64,000 nucleotides of DNA from Leptospira ognonensis (GTDB lineage Bacteria; Spirochaetota; Leptospiria; Leptospirales; Leptospiraceae), in the NCBI RefSeq assembly GCF_004770745.1, contig NZ_RQGD01000020.1, positions 1-64,000 of the forward strand, given 5' to 3'. Position numbers and translations under genes: made by a program. This document shows, in pieces, positions 56,488-64,000 of this stretch; the first letter of the stretch is position 1; each line of letters opens with the position of its first letter. Under the pieces are notes generated by a model. That model saw only the letters and a list, made by a program, of their open reading frames with translations. It was not told the DNA's origin and made no database searches.

Positions 56488-57159
56488 ATGAAGCGAAAAG
56501 ACCTGTTCCGCGACGGAATGAAATCCGTAATGAAGTTTGCCTTCACCAAAACGGATGATGTCACCTCTGCCATTAAGGAAGCATGGTCGGAGGAGAAAAA
56601 ACCGCCTTCGGAAATTTTTCTAACACCCGTTAAAAACATTTCCGAACCCAAAAAAAAGCCAAAAAGGAAAAATTCTATCTTTCGATCTCTTTCGCTTCCT
56701 CCTGGAGCGAGTAAAGATTTCTTTTCGCTTTGTACTGGTTGCAACGAATGTATTTTTTCATGTCCTTACATCGTCTTATTCCCTGTTACATCAGAAGAAA
56801 CCGGAAAGACTTTTCCCTTTTTTGATCCAAACGCAAAAGCATGTCATCTTTGTAGCGATTGGGCATGCATAAATGCCTGTCCAGAAGGAGCTTTGGTTAG
56901 TTACGATCTGTCCGACACAAGTCCGAAGTTCGGAAAAGCAAAAGGTATCGGTGAACATTGCATAAACGGAAAAACAGGAGAAAAAACTTGCGAGGCTTGT
57001 CAACTGGCCTGCCCTATCGAAAAAACAGTGAATTTCCGAGCAAATTTGCCATTTTTTGCCACTTCAACGTGTACTGGATGTGGGTTATGCGTCGAAGCAT
57101 GTCCAACTTTTCCCAAGGCGATCCAAATTTCGCACCTAAGTAAGATTAAATTAACATAA
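56488..57159 (+). CDS. Polyferredoxin with four [4Fe-4S] motifs (NapF/NapG-like)
   Basis: Small soluble iron-sulfur protein. The cysteine groups are CTGCNECIFSCP, CHLCSDWACINACP, CINGKTGEKTCEACQLACP and CTGCGLCVEACP, enough for four [4Fe-4S] clusters. The second group with its WAC insertion resembles the NapG/NapF type that passes electrons to periplasmic or membrane reductases. No Tat signal peptide is present, so cytoplasmic (unlike NapG). The N-terminal ~70 residues are basic and unstructured. The ATG at 56488 is chosen (site GGAG); the longer frame would use TTG. No reductase gene is adjacent, so the partner is unknown. Confidence 0.85.
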   Translation: MKRKDLFRDGMKSVMKFAFTKTDDVTSAIKEAWSEEKKPPSEIFLTPVKNISEPKKKPKRKNSIFRSLSLPPGASKDFFSLCTGCNECIFSCPYIVLFPVTSEETGKTFPFFDPNAKACHLCSDWACINACPEGALVSYDLSDTSPKFGKAKGIGEHCINGKTGEKTCEACQLACPIEKTVNFRANLPFFATSTCTGCGLCVEACPTFPKAIQISHLSKIKLT

Positions 57160-57180
57160 TATTTTACAAAAGACACCTAC

Positions 57181-57228
57181 TCGATGTTTCACCAATTAAA
57201 CTATCTGAGATTCTTAGTAAAACATCGA
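57181..57228. repeat. 9-bp inverted repeat with 30-nt spacer
   Basis: TCGATGTTT (57181-57189) and AAACATCGA (57220-57228) are exact inverted copies flanking 30 nt, just downstream of the ferredoxin gene. No T run follows, so it is not a standard terminator. Confidence 0.4.
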
Positions 57229-57286
57229 ATAACTAGCTCCTTCTAACGCCTAGCGTCAAAAAAATGTCAATATCGAAAAAAAAAAG

Positions 57287-57316
57287 TTGAAATTATACCA
57301 TGCTAACCGTTAAACT
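57287..57316 (+). promoter_or_regulatory. Candidate promoter of the small zinc-ribbon gene
   Basis: TTGAAA (57287-57292) and TAAACT (57311-57316) with an 18-nt spacer, preceded by an A-tract. The predicted leader is about 60 nt to the ATG at 57386. Confidence 0.4.
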
Positions 57317-57385
57317 ATGTATAAAGACAAAACAAAGTTTCGTCTAAAAAAGAAATTCAAGATTTTTAAAAAGGAAAAGAAAGCT

Positions 57386-57700
57386 ATGGAACCACTTAAA
57401 GTAGGACCAGGACAAATTGATAAAATTGCAGATGATCTAAAGAAAGATCCAGAGAAATCGATAGGAAATTACCTATTCAAAGGTTTTAGAATTCAGATTT
57501 CAAAATACAAAGCTTCTGGTGCTGAAAGAGTTCAACAACTTTATAAGAGAAGAAGAGCTAACGGTCTTTGCATCGTTTGCGGAACAAAAGTAACTCGTAA
57601 AAACCCACTTACAGGAAAACTTTATAGACTTTGTGATGAGCACCGCGCTCAGATCGATCAAAAAAATAAAGAAAAAGCAAAAGCTAAAAAAGGTAAATAA
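57386..57700 (+). CDS. Small basic protein with C-terminal zinc-ribbon (CxxC...CxxH)
   Basis: 104 residues from ATG 57386 (site AAGGAAAAGAAAG; an upstream in-frame start at 57317 adds only a Lys-rich stretch). The N-terminal part is helical (VGPGQIDKIADDLKKDP). The C-terminal half is very basic and contains CIVCGTKVTRKNPLTGKLY followed by LCDEH, i.e. C-x2-C...C-x2-H, a zinc-ribbon/knuckle type, then an Lys/Ala tail. A nucleic-acid- or ribosome-binding role is inferred from the charge. It has its own promoter candidate and strong terminator, suggesting a well-expressed monocistronic gene. Family not recognised. Confidence 0.75.
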   Translation: MEPLKVGPGQIDKIADDLKKDPEKSIGNYLFKGFRIQISKYKASGAERVQQLYKRRRANGLCIVCGTKVTRKNPLTGKLYRLCDEHRAQIDQKNKEKAKAKKGK

Positions 57701-57723
57701 TACCTGACTTAGTTTTTTTCTTT

Positions 57724-57754
57724 AAAGGGGATCTTAATGATCCCCTTTTTTTTT
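57724..57754 (+). terminator. Strong intrinsic terminator
   Basis: AAAGGGGATC-TTAAT-GATCCCCTTT, a perfect 10-bp stem followed by a T run, 23 nt after the zinc-ribbon gene stop. Confidence 0.93.
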
Positions 57755-57811
57755 CACTGACATCACTCTTCTTTTGGTTTACTTTCTTTAAGGACCAAGT
57801 CTGATTCTAGT

Positions 57812-58642
57812 ATGAAGTTACAAGTCTTAGCATTAACAAGTATCACACTTTTTTCCTTAGGTTGCTCCCAGATGATATGGAAAGAAACAAACCTTCAGCA
57901 GGAATTATCGCCGAGTAGCTCGGATACCGCGATTGCCGTGGAAGTGCATTATAAAGAAAAACAATCTTGGAACCCTTTGAACGGTACCACAGACAAGAAA
58001 GACTATACGACAAAGTTAAACTTGATACGAGGAAACGCTTCCCTTCGAACTTGGGAGATTCCTTCTTGGGTCTTGGCAGACTCCGTTTTCTACCACCCTG
58101 AGTCTGGTCTTCTCGTATTGCTGCATGGAAAGAATGACGAATACGGGACTTTGGCTCAAAGGCTTTCGGTTTATCCTGACAAAGAAGCCTCCTTTTCCTA
58201 TCCTGCTTCTCCCGAAAACTTAGTGATCTTCCAGGCCAGTCCCTCTCCCAACGGAAAACAAATCGCACTCATCACAGCACTTTCGGATCAGAATTGGGAG
58301 TTTTCCGAGTTTGAACTGAGGCTTCTAGATCCGAAAACCAAAGCGGTGGTCTCTCTTCCCATCAGTTTCTGGACCGCACTTCCCCTTTATGGGATGAAAT
58401 GGGCAAAAGATGGCTCTGCACTCTATCTTCGTACACCCGATCGGATCCTCGTCGTCAAGGATGGTAAATTAGGCGAAGCAAATTCTTTTCCAGAATGCTT
58501 TCACCCCAGCACATCTTACGGAAAAGGCGCCTTTGAAGCGAGCTTTGTGGAAAGTCAGAATCCATGGAAATTAAAGATTGGTGCAAAAATCCCTGAGCCA
58601 AAGACGATCAACTCTCTGGATAAGATTCAGAACTGTCTTTAA
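57812..58642 (+). CDS. Lipoprotein, possible beta-propeller fragment
   Basis: Signal peptide with lipobox FSLGC (Cys18). The mature part has repeated beta segments with TolB/WD-like texture (ILDP-like 'LRLLDPKTKAVVSLPI'; 'FQASPSPNGKQIALITALSD'; 'MKWAKDGSALYLRTPDRILVV'), suggesting a small beta-propeller. Family not identified. It is 60 nt upstream of fliI on the same strand, so it may share its transcript; whether it has a flagellar role is unknown. Confidence 0.65.
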   Translation: MKLQVLALTSITLFSLGCSQMIWKETNLQQELSPSSSDTAIAVEVHYKEKQSWNPLNGTTDKKDYTTKLNLIRGNASLRTWEIPSWVLADSVFYHPESGLLVLLHGKNDEYGTLAQRLSVYPDKEASFSYPASPENLVIFQASPSPNGKQIALITALSDQNWEFSEFELRLLDPKTKAVVSLPISFWTALPLYGMKWAKDGSALYLRTPDRILVVKDGKLGEANSFPECFHPSTSYGKGAFEASFVESQNPWKLKIGAKIPEPKTINSLDKIQNCL

Positions 58643-58701
58643 AAAGACCTTCAAATCGCTTGATTTAATTATGTCACATTGCTAGGTTACCCCTAGCCGC
58701 C

Positions 58702-60066
58702 ATGATTGAAAAAAAATTTACGGAGCACATCGACGCCATCTCAAAGTATTTGAATGTCGTCGAAAGAATCGAACCGATTCGAAAGAGCGGTGTCGTTGTT
58801 TCCGTGGTCGGCAATGTGATTTATTCGCAAGGACCACCAGACTCGAAAGTCGGAGAGATTTTAGAAGTCGAAAGAGGGAGTGACAAAGGTTATTTGGCCT
58901 GCGTTCTTGTTGGATTCAAAGACCATTTATATACCTTAATGCCATTAGGTGATACCCAGGAAATTTTTCCTCACGCTTTCGTTTTTTCCTCTGGTAGAAA
59001 AATAACTTTAAATGCAGGTGATGAATTACTTGGTCGAGTTCTTAACGGTCTAGGAAAACCAATTGATAGTAAAGGTCTCCTCATTACGAAAGAAGAGCGT
59101 GGTTCGGAGCCAAAATTTCTCAATCCCTTAGATCGCCCACCTATAACAGAAATATTAGAAACTGGAGTACGCGCGATTGATGGTATGTTAACTGTTGGTC
59201 GTGGTCAAAGAATTGGAATCTTTTCTGGATCTGGGGTTGGTAAATCTAGTTTACTAGGTATGATTGCTCGTTACACGAATGCGGATGTGAACGTGGTTGC
59301 ATTGATCGGAGAAAGGGGAAGAGAGGTAAACGAATTTCTCCAAGTGGAACTTGGAAAAGAAGCACTCACCAAGTCAGTAGTGTTTGTTTCCACATCTGAT
59401 TCTTCAAAGATGGAACAAGTGAGCTGTGCTCACCTCGCATGCTCTGCAGCAGAATACTTTAGAGACAAAGGCATGTCAGTAAATCTTTATATGGATTCAC
59501 TTACGCGTTATGCGGAAGCATTGCGCGAGTTGTCTATTGGTGAACCAGTAGTGACAAAAGGATATGCATCTAGTGTTTTTACAAAAATGGCTAAACTTGT
59601 GGAAAGAGCTGGTACTTCACATAATGGTGGATCGATCACTGGATTCTATACAGTTTTGACTGATGCTGAAGATGATATGGATGATATTGTTGCGGATAAA
59701 GTACGAGGTTTTATAGACGGACACATTGTCCTCACTCGTAAATTAGCGGAACGTAGTCACTATCCTGCCATTGATGTTCCAGCATCTTTATCTAGACTTA
59801 TGCAAAAGATCGTTGGCGAAGATCATTATATGCATGCCTCTCTCATACGTGAATTGATATCAAAGTATAAAGGTTCCGAGGACATCATCCTCCTAAATGC
59901 TTATGCACGCGGCGCCGATCCGAAAATCGACATGGCGATTGATAAAAAAGATGAAATTGATGATTTTCTAATTCAGAGGATAGAGCAAAAGTCTTCCTAT
60001 AAGGATTCAGTTAGAAAACTTTCTCAGATATTAAGTAGTAGAGTCAATAAAGAGGATGATTTTTAA
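58702..60066 (+). CDS. fliI: Flagellum-specific ATPase FliI
   Basis: ATPase of the flagellar type III export apparatus, in complex with FliH and FliJ. Walker A GSGVGKSSLLG (~176-186), DSLTRYAEALRELS region, GSITGFYTVLTDAEDDMDD and DGHIVLTRKLAERSHYPAIDV, all diagnostic for the FliI/YscN family over F1-beta. 454 residues is normal. Its stop overlaps the convergent receptor-kinase gene by 4 nt, so fliJ does not follow directly as it does in many bacteria. Confidence 0.97.
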   Translation: MIEKKFTEHIDAISKYLNVVERIEPIRKSGVVVSVVGNVIYSQGPPDSKVGEILEVERGSDKGYLACVLVGFKDHLYTLMPLGDTQEIFPHAFVFSSGRKITLNAGDELLGRVLNGLGKPIDSKGLLITKEERGSEPKFLNPLDRPPITEILETGVRAIDGMLTVGRGQRIGIFSGSGVGKSSLLGMIARYTNADVNVVALIGERGREVNEFLQVELGKEALTKSVVFVSTSDSSKMEQVSCAHLACSAAEYFRDKGMSVNLYMDSLTRYAEALRELSIGEPVVTKGYASSVFTKMAKLVERAGTSHNGGSITGFYTVLTDAEDDMDDIVADKVRGFIDGHIVLTRKLAERSHYPAIDVPASLSRLMQKIVGEDHYMHASLIRELISKYKGSEDIILLNAYARGADPKIDMAIDKKDEIDDFLIQRIEQKSSYKDSVRKLSQILSSRVNKEDDF

Positions 60067-63000
60067 TTTATTTCAAGTAAGACCAAAGTCACATCGTCAT
60101 CAGGAGATTTGCCTCCAGTAAAACTTTTTAGTTCTTCCAATATCTTAGCTTTTGCATCGCTTAGACTAAAATTTTTTGAATCTTTTAACATACTCTGCCA
60201 TTTGTCTTCACCCAACATCGTTTTATCTATCCCCATTGCTTCAGTAATCCCATCCGTATAAAGAGCTAGGCGATCTCCGGATCTAATTTTCACAATTTCA
60301 GCTTTCATATCGAGTTCAGGGATCCAACCGATGAGTTTACCTTGAGGCAAGCTGAGTCTTGGCTCTACCTCATTTTTATTTAGTAAGATGAGTGGCAAAT
60401 GTCCACATCTAGCATGCGTTAATTCCATTTTATCTAAGTTTATATATATATAACTCGCAGTTAAAAATGCACCCTTGGTTTTTCCCATAAGCGTAGAATT
60501 GATCTGAGACAATAAGGATACGGGCTCTTTCGAATAACGAAATTGTGTTGAAAAGGCGATCTTTAACATCGCTGAAACGAGCGCTGCAGGAATGCCGTGC
60601 CCAGAAACATCGGCTATGATGACCCCAAGCTCATTTGGTGAGATGACATGAAAATCAAAAAAATCTCCTCCTACACTATCCATTGGCTCGTAATAAAAAA
60701 CCGACTCAATCCCTTTCATTTCCGGAGCCTTTTCGGGAAGAATGGAACTCTGAAGTTTGCGGGCGACATTCAATTCATTTTGGAAGGCAAGAAATTTGTT
60801 TTGCTCTGCAACTGCCTTTTTTAATGTGATTAAATTTTTTGCTCTTGAGATTAACTCTCGTTTATCGAATGGTTTTGAAAGATAATCATTCCCGCCTGCC
60901 TCAAGCGCAGCTACAATGTCTGTGATCTGGTTTTTGGCCGTTAAAAATAAAATTGGGAGTTCATAAAGCGAATGTGATTCTCGAATGACGGAACAAACGT
61001 CATACCCACTCATTCCTGGCATCATAATATCTAACAACATTAACTCGAAAGGTCCTGAGTCTCGGATTTGACTAAGCGCTTCGCCACCGTTTGCAGCATC
61101 AAATACCTCACACCCAATCAAAGTAAGATGATTTCGCAGTACTTGACGGTTGATTGGCTCATCATCAACAACAAGAACTTTGACCCTGTCTCCTTTGTTA
61201 GAGTTTAAATCTTCATCTTCAATCGGATTAAAGTTAGCGATTTCTGGAATCGAAATCCAAAGATCCCTTTGGATGAGAGCGGATCTTTCTAAAGGGATCT
61301 GATTTTCTTTTGCGAGTGGTAAAGTAAAATAAAAAACTGATCCCGTTCCGAGGCTCGATTCAACCCAAATCGTGCCGCCGTGAAGTTCGACTAATCGTTT
61401 CGTGATCGCAAGTCCTAACCCTGTACCACCAAACTGCCGTGTTGTGGAAGAATCAACTTGCTCGAAGGATTGAAAAATTTGTTCAAATTTATCTGGTGCG
61501 ATTCCAATACCTGTATCCGAGATGGAAAACTTCGCCATCTTCTCTAATATTTCTCCAGCGATCTCAATTTTACCGCTATCTGTGAATTTAATCGCATTTC
61601 CAATCAAATTAAAAAGAATCTGTTGGATACGCGCTTCATCTCCCAATACGGGTGGGAAATCCATCGGTATCTTATTTCTTACAAGAATATTTTTTTTAAC
61701 ATACAAAGGCCTTGATATCACTAAAACCAAATCCAAAAGCTGCTGCAGGTTAATGGAACGCAGTTCTAAATTCAAATCTCGATTTTTCATTTTTGAAAAA
61801 TCCAAAATATCATCCACGAGAGAATTCAGTCGTTTCCCTGAACTTATAATCATACCTAAATTCTGTCTCTGCTCAGAATTTAAGGCACCACCAATGCCAT
61901 CAAACATAGATTCCGCGATCCCAATAATCCCATTCAAAGGTGTCTTCAACTCATGGGAAGTATTTGCGAGAAATTCATCTTTCAACTTATCCAAGACCAA
62001 AAGTCTCTTTGACAAAGTCTCAACCTCAGAAAAGGCTCTGCTAAACTTCCGCGATAAGGTAAGAGATTGGATTAAGATAAACAAAAAAATTCCAATCGGG
62101 ACTGCTTCGATCGAAAACAAAATCTGGTAGGCATTTAAAACATCGATGATGGTGGCAATGGCCATCGCTAATAGGCCCAATAAAAAAAGTATACTCCCTT
62201 CTTGTTTGTCCCAGACTGCTCGAAAAACCCCTTGGAGAATGATTCCAATTTCGTATAACAAAACTATGTTAAAGTAGACATTTGTAGATGTGAAGAAAAT
62301 GGTATCAGTAAAAAACAAGAGCGACATAAAAAAAACAGTGGGAACGCTTACAGACCAGTTCATCCATTTTGCATAGTAAGAAGGATAAAACTCTTTAAAA
62401 AAGGAGTAAAATAAATAAGGAGAAAGATAAAAAGTTAAATATTCAAGTCTTAAAAATAGATCCCATCCAAATATGTTCTCATATTCGTTAACTAAAAACC
62501 TTTCTCCCGTGACAAGCGTTCGTAAACTTAAGATAATCGCTGCTAAACCAAATAATAAATTACCTCTATCTACCCTCCTCCAATAATACAATCCAAAATG
62601 ATAAAGAGCTATGATAAATACTGCACCGGCTAAGAAGAGAGATGAAGCGAGATCCTTTGTATAAGCTTTTGTTAACTTTGACCATTCCCCGAAGAGAGGC
62701 GGTTCCCACATTCCGCCTTTCGCATGATGATAATTGGAAACTTGGACGAGTAGCTCATTTTCGCCTGGTCCCCAAACCAAGGGAACTAGGTGGAACCGAT
62801 ACGAAGGACGTCCCTCTGTCTTAGTTTTGGCGACGACTCCCGATTGGGCCACTTTCTCCCCATTCCAATAAATGGTATAGGCAGTCGCCATGTCTGGGAC
62901 CTTAATGCCGTAAGTTTTCTTTTGGCCTTCCAGATTCGGAGACGGGATTCGAAGTGTATAGGTTCCGTATCCAAGGCCTGTTCCGAGTATTTGGTTCCAA

Positions 63001-63200
63001 GTACCTGGAACTTCAAGGGGAACGGCAGATTTACCTGGGGTGCCGCCGGGAAGGAGAAGTTGGCTCGGGTAAAAATTCCATTCTCCTTCGAGAAAGACAG
63101 GCCTTCCTTGGTGTTTTGAGATGAGATCAACCGGCGAGGGTAAAATTCCAAAAGGAACGACTAGAAGCGTGAAAATCAGGAATGTAAAGAGTGGACCCAA
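60063..63200 (-). CDS. 7TM-receptor hybrid histidine kinase with REC and SpoIIE PP2C output
   Basis: A signal/anchor is followed by an extracytoplasmic jelly-roll-like domain (residues ~25-175, e.g. FLEGEWNFYPSQLL; VPGTWNQ), seven membrane spans (~188-383, 7TMR-DISM type), HisKA (His416, NTSHELKTPLNGI), HATPase (FNLIGNAIKFT; DTGIGIAPDKFEQIF; GGTGLGLAI), REC (VVDDEPINRQ; LLDIMMPG; SKPFDKREL) and a complete SpoIIE phosphatase (SVGGDFFDF; IIADVSGHGIPAAL; LYTDGITEA; PDDDVTLVLL). All catalytic residues are present. It probably senses an extracellular ligand, and the kinase/REC switches the PP2C, which likely dephosphorylates an anti-sigma-antagonist. TTG start. Lies between fliI and fliJ in the opposite orientation. 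Confidence 0.9.
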   Translation of the reverse strand: MGPLFTFLIFTLLVVPFGILPSPVDLISKHQGRPVFLEGEWNFYPSQLLLPGGTPGKSAVPLEVPGTWNQILGTGLGYGTYTLRIPSPNLEGQKKTYGIKVPDMATAYTIYWNGEKVAQSGVVAKTKTEGRPSYRFHLVPLVWGPGENELLVQVSNYHHAKGGMWEPPLFGEWSKLTKAYTKDLASSLFLAGAVFIIALYHFGLYYWRRVDRGNLLFGLAAIILSLRTLVTGERFLVNEYENIFGWDLFLRLEYLTFYLSPYLFYSFFKEFYPSYYAKWMNWSVSVPTVFFMSLLFFTDTIFFTSTNVYFNIVLLYEIGIILQGVFRAVWDKQEGSILFLLGLLAMAIATIIDVLNAYQILFSIEAVPIGIFLFILIQSLTLSRKFSRAFSEVETLSKRLLVLDKLKDEFLANTSHELKTPLNGIIGIAESMFDGIGGALNSEQRQNLGMIISSGKRLNSLVDDILDFSKMKNRDLNLELRSINLQQLLDLVLVISRPLYVKKNILVRNKIPMDFPPVLGDEARIQQILFNLIGNAIKFTDSGKIEIAGEILEKMAKFSISDTGIGIAPDKFEQIFQSFEQVDSSTTRQFGGTGLGLAITKRLVELHGGTIWVESSLGTGSVFYFTLPLAKENQIPLERSALIQRDLWISIPEIANFNPIEDEDLNSNKGDRVKVLVVDDEPINRQVLRNHLTLIGCEVFDAANGGEALSQIRDSGPFELMLLDIMMPGMSGYDVCSVIRESHSLYELPILFLTAKNQITDIVAALEAGGNDYLSKPFDKRELISRAKNLITLKKAVAEQNKFLAFQNELNVARKLQSSILPEKAPEMKGIESVFYYEPMDSVGGDFFDFHVISPNELGVIIADVSGHGIPAALVSAMLKIAFSTQFRYSKEPVSLLSQINSTLMGKTKGAFLTASYIYINLDKMELTHARCGHLPLILLNKNEVEPRLSLPQGKLIGWIPELDMKAEIVKIRSGDRLALYTDGITEAMGIDKTMLGEDKWQSMLKDSKNFSLSDAKAKILEELKSFTGGKSPDDDVTLVLLEIN

Positions 63201-63285
63201 TCTGCTAAACTTATGCTCACATTTTTTTTAAAGAACAAGTAAAAAAGAGTACAAAAAATATTGAAAACTTCAGAAATAGACAGGT

Positions 63286-63885
63286 GTGAAACGCTTTCGT
63301 TATACTTTAGAGACGGTTTTAAAACTGAGAGAGATAAAGGAAGAGGAAGAACTCAAAAGGCTCTCCAGCGTGGTCTCGGAATTGAATGCGTTAATCGCGG
63401 AACGAGAATTCAACGAAAATGAAATTGAGAAATCATATCTCGAAATCGAATCAAGTGCGAAGGTTGGTAAAAGTCTCACAGATTATCTTTCTATTGAAAG
63501 TTATATTCACGGATTGACTAAGCTAAATGATGAGTTAGATTTTAAAATCAATGATAAAAACAAAAGTGTGGATCTAGTAAGACTAGATGTTCAGGTTGCA
63601 CGAAAGGATAAAAAAGTTTTAGAAATTTTAAAAGAAAACCGCTTCAAAGAATGGAAAAAGAAACATAGTCGCGCGGAACGTCGAGAGGTGGAAGAGTATA
63701 ACGAGAATATTGCGGCACATAGTATTTACATGGACTCTATTTTCTCCGAGGATCCAAAAAAATCCAAGAAAGTACCGAAAACCTTTAAGATTTTAAATCG
63801 AGAGGATGGTGGAGACGAATTGATGAGTGATTTTAAAAATATCAGAGATTTTTACGAAAAATTTTATATGGGACAGGGTAGATAA
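63286..63885 (+). CDS. fliJ: Flagellar export chaperone FliJ
   Basis: 199-residue, highly charged coiled-coil protein: it starts KRFRYTLETVLKLREIKEEEE (the FliJ 'f.l..vL.lre..e......l' pattern), followed by long helices and a basic C-terminal segment. FliJ couples the FliI ATPase ring to the export gate. GTG start, and it overlaps no neighbour. It is longer than E. coli FliJ (147) because of a C-terminal extension from ~residue 150 (FSEDPKKSKKVPKTF). Separated from fliI by an opposite-strand gene, so it needs its own promoter; none with good consensus was seen. Confidence 0.85.
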   Translation: MKRFRYTLETVLKLREIKEEEELKRLSSVVSELNALIAEREFNENEIEKSYLEIESSAKVGKSLTDYLSIESYIHGLTKLNDELDFKINDKNKSVDLVRLDVQVARKDKKVLEILKENRFKEWKKKHSRAERREVEEYNENIAAHSIYMDSIFSEDPKKSKKVPKTFKILNREDGGDELMSDFKNIRDFYEKFYMGQGR

Positions 63886-63888
63886 GAC

Positions 63889-64000
63889 ATGGCAGGTGTT
63901 TCGGACAATACAAGAAGTTTCTTTTTGATTATACTCATTTTCTTTTTGGTTTCTATCGGTTTTTTTGTTTTTGATTACTTTCAAGTGATCAATGCCGAAG
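63889..64000 (+). CDS. Single-span membrane protein, truncated by window end (downstream of fliJ)
   Basis: An ATG 4 nt after the fliJ stop opens a frame (MAGVSDNTRSFFLIILIFF...) with one hydrophobic segment (~residues 11-29) that runs off the window. Co-transcribed with fliJ by position. A flagellar-associated membrane protein, such as a MotE/MgtE-N-like chaperone, often follows fliJ; too little is visible to say. Confidence 0.6.
   Translation, partial: MAGVSDNTRSFFLIILIFFLVSIGFFVFDYFQVINAE

Overview
The window reads as a chromosomal segment of a spirochaete of the genus Leptospira. The support is the low G+C content, the many Cys-lipidated lipoproteins with loose lipoboxes, the flagellar export genes fliI/fliJ, a MurA with Asp in place of the catalytic Cys, and sensor kinases joined to SpoIIE-type phosphatases. 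A bacteriophytochrome argues weakly for an environmental (saprophytic) species. The genus call is inference from gene content. No insertion sequence, prophage, CRISPR array or rRNA was seen. One tRNA (Gly-GCC) is present.

Layout. 0.3-7 kb: a glycine-rich collagen-like lipoprotein, a putative outer-membrane protein, a trypsin-like protease, a membrane metallophosphoesterase and malate:quinone oxidoreductase. 7-19.7 kb (minus strand): one eight-gene envelope export operon made of a TolC-like channel, an Ig-repeat lipoprotein, two small lipoproteins, a multi-spanning membrane protein, a periplasmic adaptor and two RND pump subunits, the second of which lacks the proton-relay Asp. 19.8-21.4 kb: a divergent FecR-domain / DUF4384 pair. 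21.4-28.1 kb (minus): a caspase-like protease fused to a DUF5683 membrane domain, followed by three overlapping paralogous kelch lipoproteins; the middle one has an in-frame TAA. 28.3-36.5 kb: a small lipoprotein pair, a PHP phosphoesterase, a GT39-type glycosyltransferase, an M3 oligopeptidase, a Sco1/PCu(A)C copper pair and an alpha/beta hydrolase.

36.4-44 kb is a signalling block: a hybrid kinase with a decayed ATPase domain, tatA-tatC, a membrane protein with a decayed SpoIIE phosphatase domain, a bacteriophytochrome histidine kinase and a REC-kinase translationally coupled to it. 44-47.6 kb: tig-clpP-clpX and tRNA-Gly. 47.7-57.7 kb: an SGNH esterase lipoprotein, a FIST-domain adenylate cyclase, a DUF3095 cyclase-like protein, a GH3 enzyme, a PilZ-like protein, murA, a polyferredoxin and a small zinc-ribbon protein. 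57.8-64 kb: a lipoprotein, then fliI and fliJ separated by an oppositely oriented 3.1-kb receptor kinase/REC/PP2C gene, and the start of one more membrane protein.

The strongest candidates for an undescribed system are the caspase-DUF5683/kelch-lipoprotein operon together with its convergent FecR-DUF4384 partner, and the asymmetric RND exporter with its lipoprotein accessories. The unusual number of sensory proteins with decayed catalytic centres (hybrid kinase, SpoIIE-like protein), lying beside intact ones, is a third theme.
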